The position numbers were made by a program, and so were the translations under genes. Below the pieces are notes generated by a model. It saw only the letters and a list, made by a program, of their open reading frames with translations. It was not told the origin of the DNA and did not search any database. Positions 53,496 through 62,411 of a stretch of DNA of 64,000 bases are shown one piece after another. This DNA is from Peptostreptococcaceae bacterium pGA-8 (lineage in GTDB: Bacteria > Bacillota > Clostridia > Peptostreptococcales > Anaerovoracaceae): the NCBI GenBank assembly GCA_900112915.1, contig FONK01000002.1:124001-188000 (forward strand). Direction: 5' to 3'. Position 1 is the first letter of the stretch. Each line of letters starts with the position of its first letter.

Positions 53496-55541
53496 TTACA
53501 TATTCAAAGAAATATTCTCACCAAATACTTCTACAACCTTTTCTCTTACCGGTTTATTTTCATTCTTGCTCAAATTACTGTCATTTTCAAGCAGCTCTTT
53601 TGCACTTTCGCGCGCCCTTTCCAGAACGTCACCATGTCTGACTAAATCAGCTATATGCAAATCCGGCAACCCATGCTGTTTTAATCCGAAAATATCTCCG
53701 GGACCTCTCAGCCTCAAATCAGCTTCCGCAATTTCAAACCCGTCTGCAGATGAACTTAATATTTCTGCTCTTTCAACGGATTTTTCGCTTTCATTCCCAA
53801 TTAGGAGATAGCAATATGATTGTTCTTCACCTCGGCCAACCCGCCCTCTAAGCTGATGCATTTGGGCAAGGCCGAATCTTTCACAATTCTCAATTACCAT
53901 TATGGTTGCATTCGGAACATTAACACCTACTTCAATAACAACAGTTGAGACTAATAGGTCTATTTCCTTATTCATAAATGCACTCATTATGGCATCTTTC
54001 TGCTCTTGTTTTAATTCTCCGTGTAAAATCTCTACATTGAATCGAGAAAATTTGGATTTTAACTCAGAAAAAATCTCGTCTGCAGATTTTGCATCAATAG
54101 CTTCTGATTCTTCAATAAGTGGCGCTATGACATAGGCTTGCCTTCCTTTCTCCAGCTCCGCCTCAATCTTTTCATAAATCTCAATCCTGTCTATTTCATT
54201 GCGCCCGACTTCGGTTTTTATTTTCTTTCTCCCCTTAGGCATTGTTTTAATTACGGAAATATCCAAATCCCCATAAATGATTACAGCAAGGGTTCTTGGG
54301 ATTGGAGTTGCAGTCATTACCATTACATTGGTATCAGCTCCTTTCCCTGCCAAAGCAGCTCTTTGCTTTACACCGAATCTATGTTGCTCGTCAGTAATTA
54401 CAAGACCGAGATTTTTAAACTCTACATCCTCGGATATGACTGCATGTGTCCCTATCAAAACATCAATATCACCCTTTGCCAAAGCTTCTTTAATTTCTCG
54501 CTTTTCTCTCGCCTTAGTTCCTCCTACCAAAAGAGCTGTCCTTATACCATGCTTTTCGAAATCCTGCGATATTGTCATAAAATGCTGCTTTGCAAGAATT
54601 TCTGTCGGAACCATCATTACACTTTGCATTTTAGATTTTCCACAACATATCATTGCACACTGAGCTACAACGGTTTTTCCGGAGCCGACATCCCCCTGAA
54701 CTAACCTGTTCATAGGTCTGGAAGAAGATAAATCCTTCTTAATAGCCCTTAAAGCGGTTTTTTGTCCAGAAGTTAGTGAAAATGGCAAGGTGGAAATATA
54801 GCTGTCCATAAAGGAGCAGTCCACTATTTTGCCTTTTCCCCCGGAGTTACTCCGATTCCTCATATAGAAAAGACCTGTTTCAAGAACCATGAGCTCATCA
54901 AAGATCAGTCTGTATTTACCCTGTAAAACCAGCTTAGCATCTGTAGGAAAATGAATCCACTTATATGCCAGGTTAATTGTACAAAGGTTATTTTCCTCTA
55001 TAACCTTTTCCGGTAGCCATTCAAGGCTATCTTCAAGATCATCTTCCAAGCCGCTTATCCATTTTCCAATTTCTTTTCCTGAAATTGCACCTATAGACTT
55101 ATATATCGGAACAATGCCTCTGCGATCCTCGTGAGAGCCCAAGGCGTGAAATTCCGGATGTATCAGCTGTTTTTTACCCTTATTATCCTTTACAACCCCG
55201 AAAAAACTATAGCTTTGGCCTTCCTTTATCATATTGTTGACATACATGCCATTAAAAAAAAGAATTTCCATGATGCCGGTATCATCTTGTCCATATATAA
55301 TGAGTGGGCTGTTCTTTGTTCTAAAGCTCCCATAGTAATGCTTAGAGATGACTTTACATTCAATCAAAACCGTATCTTCAGCCTTAGCAAAAAACACCTT
55401 ACTGACGACTCTTTTGTCCTGATAGCCTACAGGAATTATATTTAGCAGATCCTGCACCTTATTAATACCTACATTGTGTAAAACAAGGGCCTTTTTAGGT
55501 CCTATGCCCTTTATTGCAGAAATATCATCTTTTAGGCTCAT
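53496..55541 (-). CDS. recG: ATP-dependent DNA helicase RecG
   Basis: RecG reverses stalled replication forks and branch-migrates junctions. The 681-residue protein has an N-terminal wedge (OB fold) domain. Helicase motifs are QGDVGSGKTVVAQ, ITDEQHRFGVKQR (DEQH box), TATPIPRTL, and QLRGRVGRGEEQSYCYL near the end. Length is normal. Its start overlaps the Asp23 gene end by 17 bases, and the fakA-like gene usually found between them is missing. Confidence 0.97.
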   Translation of the reverse strand: MSLKDDISAIKGIGPKKALVLHNVGINKVQDLLNIIPVGYQDKRVVSKVFFAKAEDTVLIECKVISKHYYGSFRTKNSPLIIYGQDDTGIMEILFFNGMYVNNMIKEGQSYSFFGVVKDNKGKKQLIHPEFHALGSHEDRRGIVPIYKSIGAISGKEIGKWISGLEDDLEDSLEWLPEKVIEENNLCTINLAYKWIHFPTDAKLVLQGKYRLIFDELMVLETGLFYMRNRSNSGGKGKIVDCSFMDSYISTLPFSLTSGQKTALRAIKKDLSSSRPMNRLVQGDVGSGKTVVAQCAMICCGKSKMQSVMMVPTEILAKQHFMTISQDFEKHGIRTALLVGGTKAREKREIKEALAKGDIDVLIGTHAVISEDVEFKNLGLVITDEQHRFGVKQRAALAGKGADTNVMVMTATPIPRTLAVIIYGDLDISVIKTMPKGRKKIKTEVGRNEIDRIEIYEKIEAELEKGRQAYVIAPLIEESEAIDAKSADEIFSELKSKFSRFNVEILHGELKQEQKDAIMSAFMNKEIDLLVSTVVIEVGVNVPNATIMVIENCERFGLAQMHQLRGRVGRGEEQSYCYLLIGNESEKSVERAEILSSSADGFEIAEADLRLRGPGDIFGLKQHGLPDLHIADLVRHGDVLERARESAKELLENDSNLSKNENKPVREKVVEVFGENISLNM

Positions 55542-55938
55542 AGCTGTATACCACCTCTAGGTCTCTATTTGCAATATTTTTTGATTTAACGCCACTTATA
55601 TGGATGTGAATTTCTCCCACCGGATATTTTTCTTTTTCAAATAATTCGAATATATCCTTCGACAAGGATTCGGTAACTGCACTTATACTTGCTCCCAGCT
55701 GAGTTATAATATGAAAGCTTATAAGTATTAAACCGTCATCTAAAAGCTCTGTAGAAATTTCATCGGCAAACTCTGCAGCCTCAACCTCGTGAATTTGCCC
55801 CATAAGCTTCGATTTATCATTAGATGGCCAAACCTTGTTATTATATTCAATTTTTCCCATTACTTTTAATATAGCTCCGGCAAAGACTTGATTTGAGATG
55901 GTTATAGTTCCATGGTCATTTGCAATACTGATTGTCAT
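55525..55938 (-). CDS. Asp23/Gls24 family envelope stress protein (YloU-like)
   Basis: Started at MTISIANDHGTITISNQV, behind GGGAG, the protein has 137 residues. The pattern (strand-rich start, HIITQLGASISAVTESL, then HISGVKS) fits the Asp23/Gls24 family, although it is divergent. Members sit at the membrane under envelope stress. Its place before recG, near rpmB, matches yloU in Bacillus. The overlap with recG implies coupling. Confidence 0.8.
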   Translation of the reverse strand: MTISIANDHGTITISNQVFAGAILKVMGKIEYNNKVWPSNDKSKLMGQIHEVEAAEFADEISTELLDDGLILISFHIITQLGASISAVTESLSKDIFELFEKEKYPVGEIHIHISGVKSKNIANRDLEVVYSYEPKR

Positions 55939-56033
55939 TATAAGCTCCCGGTTCATTATATATTTGTCTTAACACTATTTTACCATAATACCATGATAAT
56001 TGGTATAAAAAGCTTTACGGGATTTTTAGGCAT

Positions 56034-56077
56034 ATAAAAAACACCTAAGTGCAATTAACATGCAATCAGGTGTTTTA
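56034..56077 (-). terminator. Intrinsic terminator after rpmB
   Basis: Reading leftwards, AAACACCT pairs with AGGTGTTT, with an inner TGCA/TGCA contact and a T-run at the far end. It lies 15 bases after the rpmB stop. Confidence 0.8.
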
Positions 56078-56091
56078 AACAAATTTCTTCA

Positions 56092-56286
56092 TTAGATGGC
56101 ACGGTTGATCTTATTGGATCTAATGCATCTTGTGCAAACATTAGCTCTTCTTACAGTTCCATTTTCATCTACAATCCTAACAGTCTGAATGTTGGCATTC
56201 CATTTTCTTCTTGTATGTCTGTTTGAGTGAGAAACACTGTTTCCTGAAACTTGACCTTTTCCGCAGATTTCACATTTTCTTGACAT
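56092..56286 (-). CDS. rpmB: 50S ribosomal protein L28
   Basis: L28 is a small ribosomal protein. The 64-residue sequence begins SRKCEICGKGQVSGNSVSHSNRHTRR and has CxxC pairs (CEIC and CTRC), the zinc-binding form. GAAGGAGGTG precedes the ATG. It has a promoter upstream and a terminator downstream, so it is transcribed alone. In Bacillus it lies divergent from yloU; here both genes read the same way. Confidence 0.97.
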   Translation of the reverse strand: MSRKCEICGKGQVSGNSVSHSNRHTRRKWNANIQTVRIVDENGTVRRANVCTRCIRSNKINRAI

Positions 56287-56355
56287 CTACCGCACCTCCT
56301 TCACTATCTTAAGCATAATGCATATATTTCATTCTTTTCATATCGAACAAGCGAC

Positions 56356-56385
56356 ATTATAACACAGTTTTCATTAGTAATGCAA
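56356..56385 (-). promoter_or_regulatory. rpmB promoter
   Basis: Reading leftwards, TTGCAT (56385-56380) and a perfect TATAAT (56361-56356) have an 18-base spacer that ends in TGTGT. Confidence 0.75.
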
Positions 56386-56446
56386 GGGTTTTTTCTTATT
56401 TAGGCCTAAATTTGACCTAAATTACTAAAAAACAAGTCTATACACC

Positions 56447-57016
56447 TTATAAACTAACATCTCCATCAATTAATACGGGAGCATTCACCTCATCTGAAAG
56501 CTTCATATCTATTACTCTCTGGTTTCTGCTGCCTCTGTATTGCAAAGTCAAATCCTTCTGTTCTTCTTCAAACGGCCCGTCAACCAGTATGTCGGTCAAA
56601 TTTAAAAGCTCATCAAGAGAAGCATTGGATTTTCTCATTTCTGACAAAACCTCAAATGTATATCCGGTATATATAAGCAAATTAAGTTTTCGGGCTTTCA
56701 CTTCTTTTGCCAGCGACAAAAAACCTGCACTCTGGCACAGCGGCTCTCCTCCACTGAAGGTTACACCCTGCAGCATGGGGTTTTCATCAATTGCCTTGAC
56801 AAGCTTATCGATAGAACAGCTGTACCCACTTTTAAAGTCATGGGTTTCAGGGTTATGACAGCCCCTGCAGTTATGAGGACAGCCTTGACAAAATATTACA
56901 AACCTGATGCCCGGCCCATCGACTATTGATTCTCGCACAATTCCCGCAATTCTCAACTCATCATTATTATCTAATGTCAAGCCTTTGAATTCTTTCATGA
57001 CCATTGTTACCTTCAT
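56447..57016 (-). CDS. nrdG: Anaerobic ribonucleoside-triphosphate reductase activating protein
   Basis: NrdG is a radical SAM enzyme that puts the glycyl radical on NrdD. The Fe-S motif is CPHNCRGC, preceded by VDGPGIRFVIFCQG, and SAM binding is shown by TFSGGEPL. The start is uncertain: ATG codons at 57016, 57004 and 56998 are all possible, and 57016 (after AGAAGG) is chosen. All overlap the nrdD end by 30 to 50 bases. The protein is about 189 residues and normal for the family. It is coupled to nrdD. Confidence 0.93.
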   Translation of the reverse strand: MKVTMVMKEFKGLTLDNNDELRIAGIVRESIVDGPGIRFVIFCQGCPHNCRGCHNPETHDFKSGYSCSIDKLVKAIDENPMLQGVTFSGGEPLCQSAGFLSLAKEVKARKLNLLIYTGYTFEVLSEMRKSNASLDELLNLTDILVDGPFEEEQKDLTLQYRGSRNQRVIDMKLSDEVNAPVLIDGDVSL

Positions 57017-59219
57017 GCTCCCTTCTTCCGCATTTTGGGCAAACATTGTCTATTATACCTGTATATCCACAGCAAGGGTCACGGTCAACAGGATGGTTAA
57101 TTGAACCATATCCAACACCGCTTTCCTTCATAACTCTTACAACCTTTTCAAAGGCATCAAGATTCTTAAGCGGATCACCATCAAGCTCAATGTAGGAAAT
57201 GTGTCCTCCATTTGTTAAGGCATGATAAGGAGCTTCTTTCTTTATTTTGTCAAAAGCTCCGATATTATAGTAAACAGGAACATGGAAGCTGTTGGTGTAA
57301 TAATCTCTATCGGTTACACCCTCTATATTCCCAAATCTCTTTCTATCAAGTCTTACAAATCTTCCTGATAAGCCCTCAGCAGGAGTTGCTATTATTGACC
57401 AATTTAATCCGGTCCTCTTAGCCTCCTCATCCATACGCTTTCTCATATATGCAATTATTTCAAGGCCTAGTCTTTGAGCCTTTTCACTTTCACCATGGTG
57501 CTCTCCAATTAGAGCCTTCAAGGTTTCAGCAAGTCCGATAAAGCCTATAGTCAAGGTTCCATGCTTTATAACCTCATCAATTGAGTCTGTCACCTTAAGC
57601 TTATCCGAATCTATCCAAACTCCCTGACCCATTAAGAAAGGGAAGTTCATTACTTTCTTTTGAGACTGAATCTTAAGTCTTTCGTTCAACTGTCCAATAC
57701 AAATATCTATCATATGATCCAAGCTGTCAAAGAATATGTCTAAATCTCCCTTTGACTTTATTGCAAGTCTAGGCAGGTTGATTGAAGTAAAGGATAAGTT
57801 TCCTCTTCCATACACAATTTCTCTGTCGGGGTCATATGCATTACCCATTACTCTAGTTCTGCAGCCCATATAAGCGCATTCAGTTTCCGGATGTCCCGGC
57901 TTATAATATTGTAAATTAAACGGTGCATCTATAAATGAGAAATTAGGGAATAATCTCTTTGCAGAAGTTCTACACGCTAATTTAAATAAATCATAATTAG
58001 GATCTTCCGGATTATAGCTGACACCCTCTTTAACCTTAAAAATCTGTATTGGGAAAATAGGAGTTTCTCCATTTCCAAGGCCGGCCTCCGTAGCCTTCAT
58101 TACACATTCCATTACAAGTCTGCCTTCCGGTGATGTATCGGTGCCATAGTTGATGGAACTAAATGGAACCTGAGCACCGGCTCTGGAATGCATCGTATTA
58201 AGATTGTGTATAAGGGCTTCCATTGCCTGATAAGTCTTTCTCCTTATTTCTTTATCAACAAATTCTTTGGCTTTTTTCTGAACCTTAGCTATAAGCTCCT
58301 TATCGGCAAACTTAGTAAGCTCTTCCATTTCAACAGCTGTATAGTCATCATCCCAATTCATAGCAGGATACCTGCCGGTTTCAGCTTCTATTTTCTTTCC
58401 AAGCTCTTTTATCGCTTCCGGACCATTCTCAAGCAAATCTTCAAACTCCAGAAGCTTACCGAGATTGGTCCAATATAGCTTTTTATAAGTTTTTTTAACG
58501 CCCGGAGCCATGCCATAGTCAAAATTCGGAACTGATTGGCCACCATGCTGATCGTTTTGGTTTGACTGAATTGCAATACAAGCAAGTGCCGCATAGCTTT
58601 CAATGTCGTTAGGCTCTCTAAGATGTCCATGACCTGTTGAGAATCCTCCCTTTAACAATCCGACCAGATCAATCTGACAGCAAGTCATAGTTAATGTATA
58701 GAAATCCATATCGTGAATATGAATGTCACCGGCTTCATGAGCTTTAACAAACTTAGGATCTATTACATACATTTTATAGAACTCTTTTGCACCTTCTGAA
58801 CCATATTTCAGCATGGTTCCCATAGCCGTATTCCCGTCTATATTGGCATTTTCACGCTTAACATCATTATCCTTGGCATCTAAGTATGTAAGATCCTCAT
58901 ATATCTTCATGAGCTTAGTATTCATATCTCTGACACGAGTCCGCTCCGCTCTATAAAGTATATACTCCTTAGCTGTTCTTGCATGTCCGTTTTCAATCAG
59001 TATCTTTTCAACCGTATCCTGAATCTGTTCAACAGTAGGAGTTGTATTATGACAAATTTCCAAAAGATAAAGCTCTACCTGTCTGGCCAGATATTCAGAC
59101 ATATCCCTGTCATTTCCACCTAAAACCTGAGCGGCTTTAAAAATAGCATCTGCAATTTTTTCCACATCAAAATTAACCGTTCTGCCATCTCTTTTAATTA
59201 TCTTTTTGATTCCGTCCAT
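56967..59219 (-). CDS. nrdD: Anaerobic ribonucleoside-triphosphate reductase (class III)
   Basis: NrdD makes dNTPs without oxygen. Residues 3-95 are an ATP-cone for allosteric control by ATP/dATP. The catalytic barrel has TLTMTCCQIDLVGLL and the C-terminal radical site DPCCGYTG, with Gly near 718. CGYTG and CPKC also bear the structural zinc Cys residues. At 750 residues it is full length. The ATG at 59219 has AGGAG eight bases before it. An NrdR-like box lies in its leader. Confidence 0.97.
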   Translation of the reverse strand: MDGIKKIIKRDGRTVNFDVEKIADAIFKAAQVLGGNDRDMSEYLARQVELYLLEICHNTTPTVEQIQDTVEKILIENGHARTAKEYILYRAERTRVRDMNTKLMKIYEDLTYLDAKDNDVKRENANIDGNTAMGTMLKYGSEGAKEFYKMYVIDPKFVKAHEAGDIHIHDMDFYTLTMTCCQIDLVGLLKGGFSTGHGHLREPNDIESYAALACIAIQSNQNDQHGGQSVPNFDYGMAPGVKKTYKKLYWTNLGKLLEFEDLLENGPEAIKELGKKIEAETGRYPAMNWDDDYTAVEMEELTKFADKELIAKVQKKAKEFVDKEIRRKTYQAMEALIHNLNTMHSRAGAQVPFSSINYGTDTSPEGRLVMECVMKATEAGLGNGETPIFPIQIFKVKEGVSYNPEDPNYDLFKLACRTSAKRLFPNFSFIDAPFNLQYYKPGHPETECAYMGCRTRVMGNAYDPDREIVYGRGNLSFTSINLPRLAIKSKGDLDIFFDSLDHMIDICIGQLNERLKIQSQKKVMNFPFLMGQGVWIDSDKLKVTDSIDEVIKHGTLTIGFIGLAETLKALIGEHHGESEKAQRLGLEIIAYMRKRMDEEAKRTGLNWSIIATPAEGLSGRFVRLDRKRFGNIEGVTDRDYYTNSFHVPVYYNIGAFDKIKKEAPYHALTNGGHISYIELDGDPLKNLDAFEKVVRVMKESGVGYGSINHPVDRDPCCGYTGIIDNVCPKCGRREHEGNNGHERIQRLDIR

Positions 59220-59241
59220 CACCAAAACTCCTAATCACCAT

Positions 59242-59257
59242 ACACTATATATTGTGG
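59242..59257 (-). promoter_or_regulatory. NrdR-like operator upstream of nrdD
   Basis: ACACTATATATTGTGG on the plus strand is close to the 16-base NrdR box seen before ribonucleotide reductase genes. A 7-base-pair hairpin (GTGGATT/AATCCAC, 59254-59272) abuts and shares four bases with it. A clear second box at the usual one-turn spacing is not seen. Confidence 0.75.
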
Positions 59258-59279
59258 ATTTTTTTAATCCACTTTCAGT

Positions 59280-59308
59280 ATTATACTACTTATTCCATTT
59301 TATTTCAA
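59280..59308 (-). promoter_or_regulatory. nrdDG promoter
   Basis: Reading leftwards, TTGAAA (59308-59303) and a perfect TATAAT (59285-59280) have a 17-base spacer. The NrdR-like box begins 23 bases after the -10, so a bound repressor would sit over the early transcript. Confidence 0.8.
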
Positions 59309-59325
59309 TTGGATATTTAATTAAA

Positions 59326-59865
59326 TTACCTATCATGAATACTTTCATAATAGTCAGCACGAAGCATAGACATCAAAATTAAATCCAGATATTTCCCATT
59401 CTTCTTCCCTGAATTTCGCATTGTTCCTTCTCGCTTAAATCCTATTTTCTGATACAGCTGTTGAGCAATTATATTCTTAGTCATATAATCCAGTGTAACA
59501 CGCTCTCTATGCATATTAATAAAAGCATATTCCAGGAAAAGTCTTAATGCCTCTTCACCGTAGCCCTTCCCCCTGTTTAATTTAGGGGCAATATATATTC
59601 TTGTAATATCGAGCGAATCACATTTATCGTTTATATTCGTGATAAAAAGCTTACCAATCGGCTCATCAGTCTCCTTAAGGCAAATAGTAAAAATCTCTTT
59701 TGACGGATCAATCTTGCACTTGATAAACTCCGTTACTACGTCTTCATATGTCAATCCTTCATCCATCGTAAAAAATTCTGTAACCTCCGGCATAACCTCC
59801 CATTGGGCAAAATACCGGCAATCCTCAAAAACAGCATGTCTGATTATTAAATTCTTAGATTCCAT
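59326..59865 (-). CDS. GNAT family N-acetyltransferase
   Basis: This 179-residue protein is a GNAT acetyltransferase of the RimJ/RimL type. RIYIAPKLNRGKGYGEEALRL holds the acetyl-CoA loop (RGKGYG). LYQKIGFKREGTMRNSG is the usual C-terminal strand. The substrate is not evident; protein N-termini, sugars or polyamines are all possible. The ATG at 59865 has GGGGGAGG before it. It stands alone between nrdD and a divergent gene. Confidence 0.88.
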   Translation of the reverse strand: MESKNLIIRHAVFEDCRYFAQWEVMPEVTEFFTMDEGLTYEDVVTEFIKCKIDPSKEIFTICLKETDEPIGKLFITNINDKCDSLDITRIYIAPKLNRGKGYGEEALRLFLEYAFINMHRERVTLDYMTKNIIAQQLYQKIGFKREGTMRNSGKKNGKYLDLILMSMLRADYYESIHDR

Positions 59866-59990
59866 ATGACCTCCCCCTACAAGCATAAAAAACTTGTCAC
59901 ATCAACTTTCATTTGATATTATTATATATGATTTTACTGGAAAAATAAACGGGAAAAGCAAATATTTCCTAGGAAATAAAGGAGATTTTC

Positions 59991-61403
59991 ATGAAGCGAA
60001 ATACTTTTAAACATATAATAATCGGTCTCACTATATTAGCTCTGCTGGGACTTGCAATCCTTGGATATTTCATCGGAATAAGCCCCAGTAAAGAGCTTAA
60101 AAAGGAACTTGAAAAAAGAGTTTTATCCTACGAAACCGATATTACCGACTCTATAGAACACATAAAAACAGCAGAAAAATTTAAGGCATTTTTGATAAAC
60201 TGGGCAGATGAAAAAGGCGTGGAATGCAGATATGACAAGGAAGGAAATGTAATAATGCACAGAGAGGCCTCATCTCTTTTTACAGATGCCGCACCTACAA
60301 TTTTAGTATGCTCATATGATATAAGCGACTTAAACTCAACTGTTGACCCTCTTACCATGGCTTTTTCCGCATTAAAGGTTAACAAAGAAATGGGAGACTT
60401 GACCGTTATTATAACCTCTGATGAAGGCAGAGCCTTCTCAGGTGCTAAAACGCTCGATCCTTCGTATTTCCCTGACAATGCAAATGTTTTCACATTATCT
60501 CAAGGGAACAAGCATATGTATTCCTTAAATTCCGGAGGTTCATCCAGCTACATGTTTACGAGGTCCCTATCCTATGAAAAACCAAAGGGTACCAAGGCAT
60601 ATAGAATAAATATTTCCGGAGCTCCGGGGGGATTCCCTGATACAAGAATTTCATACTATCCTAATCCTGTAAATGAATTGGGAAAGCTGCTGGCTAAATT
60701 TCAAGGCAGTTCTCTTATTTTCGATTTAGCTGAAATTCAAGGTGGAAGTAACAGCAATGTATACCCTACCTCTGCAACTGCATTGATCACCATGGATGAA
60801 GATAATGTTGAACGGTTTATTGCAAAGATGGACACATATATTAAAAATTTTACTGATGAATATGGTAAGGATTATCCTAATGTAATCGTAACCTATAGCG
60901 AAGCGGAAATGCCTGAGAATGTTATTTCAAAAAGTGATGCAAATCCTTTGTATAGCCTTCTCTATACTCTCAATCACGGTGTATATTATAAAAATGAAGA
61001 CGGTGATGTTGTATCAATTTCAAGTGTTAACTATTTCAGCACCGGTGATGATAGGCTGCAAATCGGTACATCAGCTTCCAGCTTGACTGATTCAAATTTA
61101 AAGGAAATAGATACTGCATTTGAAACTTTAGCTGGACTTTCAGAGTTTACCTTTGAAAAAACAGCCTCAAGTATGTTTTGGTCATCTGCAGAAAGTCAGC
61201 TGTCTGACATTTTTGCCTTGGCTTATAAATCATTTACCGGCAGAGCTATAGAATATATAGACTCGGTGCCTGCAACGTTGGCACCCATTATCGCAGAAAA
61301 AAATCCGAATATAAGGATAATTAACATTACCACTAATTCGGATTATGTTCTTCAAGATGTAGGAAGCCTTGTAACATTGATGACTATTCCGGGCAATAAA
61401 TAA
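59991..61403 (+). CDS. Membrane-anchored PepD-like (M20) protein, probable pseudo-peptidase
   Basis: Residues 8-30 are one membrane helix, and the rest is outside the cell by prediction. Residues 60-470 follow the order of E. coli PepD: NWADEKGVECRYDKEGNV, a long mid-domain with NISGAPGGFPDTR, and EIQGGSNSNVYPTSATA. Yet metal-ligand sites seem changed. Ser108 stands where PepD has His80, Ser170 where it has Asp173, Phe215 replaces the His in GGHSG, and no His matches the last ligand. Asp110, Asp119 and Asp144-Glu145 remain. It may bind dipeptides or muropeptides without cutting them. AAAGGAG precedes the ATG. Confidence 0.7.
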   Translation: MKRNTFKHIIIGLTILALLGLAILGYFIGISPSKELKKELEKRVLSYETDITDSIEHIKTAEKFKAFLINWADEKGVECRYDKEGNVIMHREASSLFTDAAPTILVCSYDISDLNSTVDPLTMAFSALKVNKEMGDLTVIITSDEGRAFSGAKTLDPSYFPDNANVFTLSQGNKHMYSLNSGGSSSYMFTRSLSYEKPKGTKAYRINISGAPGGFPDTRISYYPNPVNELGKLLAKFQGSSLIFDLAEIQGGSNSNVYPTSATALITMDEDNVERFIAKMDTYIKNFTDEYGKDYPNVIVTYSEAEMPENVISKSDANPLYSLLYTLNHGVYYKNEDGDVVSISSVNYFSTGDDRLQIGTSASSLTDSNLKEIDTAFETLAGLSEFTFEKTASSMFWSSAESQLSDIFALAYKSFTGRAIEYIDSVPATLAPIIAEKNPNIRIINITTNSDYVLQDVGSLVTLMTIPGNK

Positions 61404-61408
61404 AATCC

Positions 61409-62263
61409 TTATTCATACCAGGTCTTCTTAACATATTCAAGGTTAAGATCAACATTGTTTCCTATTCCGGAGACTCTTCCATGCTGAGTAAACTGCCAAA
61501 ATCTATGAGTAAATTCATAGTCATTCAGGGTTGTGTAGTATGCCAGCCAAGTATCATAATTTGAAAGCTTATCCATATTTACGGATTTTGACAGCCATGT
61601 TGGATTACCATATATGGCCGGTGTAAATCCGTATTTTTTTATTACTTTGCAGAAGGCGTCGGCAATTTCCGTCTTTTCTTCCTTGCTGAGACTGCTTGTT
61701 CTTTCAGTCCCATCTATTGGCTCCATATCAAAAACTACCGGATAGGTTACACCCTTTCCTTTTATTTCACTTATAACGTATTCAGCCTCTTTTATGCCTT
61801 CCTCCTTTGTGCTGGCTTGAGAAAAGAAGTATATTCCGATATCTATACCGGCTTTTTTTGCTCCATTGATGTTTTTATCAAATTGCTTATCCTTAACAAT
61901 TTTTCCGGAATGCCATCCGCTATATCCCAGTCTAATGAATGCAAACTTAATGTCATCTCCCTTTACCTGATTCCAGTCAATTGTTCCTTGGTGTTCGGAA
62001 ACATCTATGCCCAGATTTGATTTATAGTTATCATCATTATAGCTAAATATGCCGTTGGACTCTCTATAGCCTTCCTGTATGTAATCTGTGGGCTTCTGAA
62101 GCATTTGTTTTGATGATTGACGACTGCCTATATAGTCACAGCTGCGTATAGCTAAAAAAACGGCAGTGCATATTATGATGAACAGTAAAATTAACCTGGT
62201 TGCAAATTTTCTGCGTTTCTTTTTCTTTAATTTTCTTGTTTTTCTATTGGAAGTTTTATTCAT
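61409..62263 (-). CDS. GH25 family lysozyme (membrane-anchored muramidase)
   Basis: This 284-residue protein has a strongly basic N-terminus (about residues 7-20), one membrane helix (22-40) and a GH25 lysozyme domain (84-280). The catalytic region shows Asp87 in GIDVSEHQG and Asp179 with Glu181 in VVFDMEPIDG. It should cut the MurNAc-GlcNAc bond of peptidoglycan at the cell surface. The stop lies five bases from the stop of the convergent PepD-like gene. It is divergent from the amidohydrolase gene. Confidence 0.92.
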   Translation of the reverse strand: MNKTSNRKTRKLKKKKRRKFATRLILLFIIICTAVFLAIRSCDYIGSRQSSKQMLQKPTDYIQEGYRESNGIFSYNDDNYKSNLGIDVSEHQGTIDWNQVKGDDIKFAFIRLGYSGWHSGKIVKDKQFDKNINGAKKAGIDIGIYFFSQASTKEEGIKEAEYVISEIKGKGVTYPVVFDMEPIDGTERTSSLSKEEKTEIADAFCKVIKKYGFTPAIYGNPTWLSKSVNMDKLSNYDTWLAYYTTLNDYEFTHRFWQFTQHGRVSGIGNNVDLNLEYVKKTWYE

Positions 62264-62362
62264 TTAATCTTGCATCCATTCATTTTTATATATAAATTAT
62301 TGCCTGCTTCAAATCTTATATCTCTGTATTTTAACACACATCTTAAGTATTATAAAGATGGT

Positions 62363-62391
62363 TTGACCTTTTAATAATTGTGTAATATTAT
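62363..62391 (+). promoter_or_regulatory. Promoter of the M20 amidohydrolase gene
   Basis: TTGACC (62363-62368) and TATTAT (62386-62391) have a 17-base spacer, followed by GAGAGGAG before the ATG at 62412. Confidence 0.8.
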
Positions 62392-62411
62392 TGTATTGAG
62401 AGGAGACAACC

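Noticed and set aside
54138-54704. Rightward 188-residue reading frame
   Set aside because: It is antisense to recG, rich in Cys, Tyr and Phe in a way typical of shadow frames, and has no ribosome site.
56398-56422. Palindrome ATTTAGGCCTAAAT plus a partial copy, considered as the nrdG terminator
   Set aside because: The strand that would be transcribed has no T-run after it, so it is only an A+T-rich repeat.
59269-59284. Second NrdR box near nrdD
   Set aside because: Only about half the bases match and the spacing to the first box is wrong.
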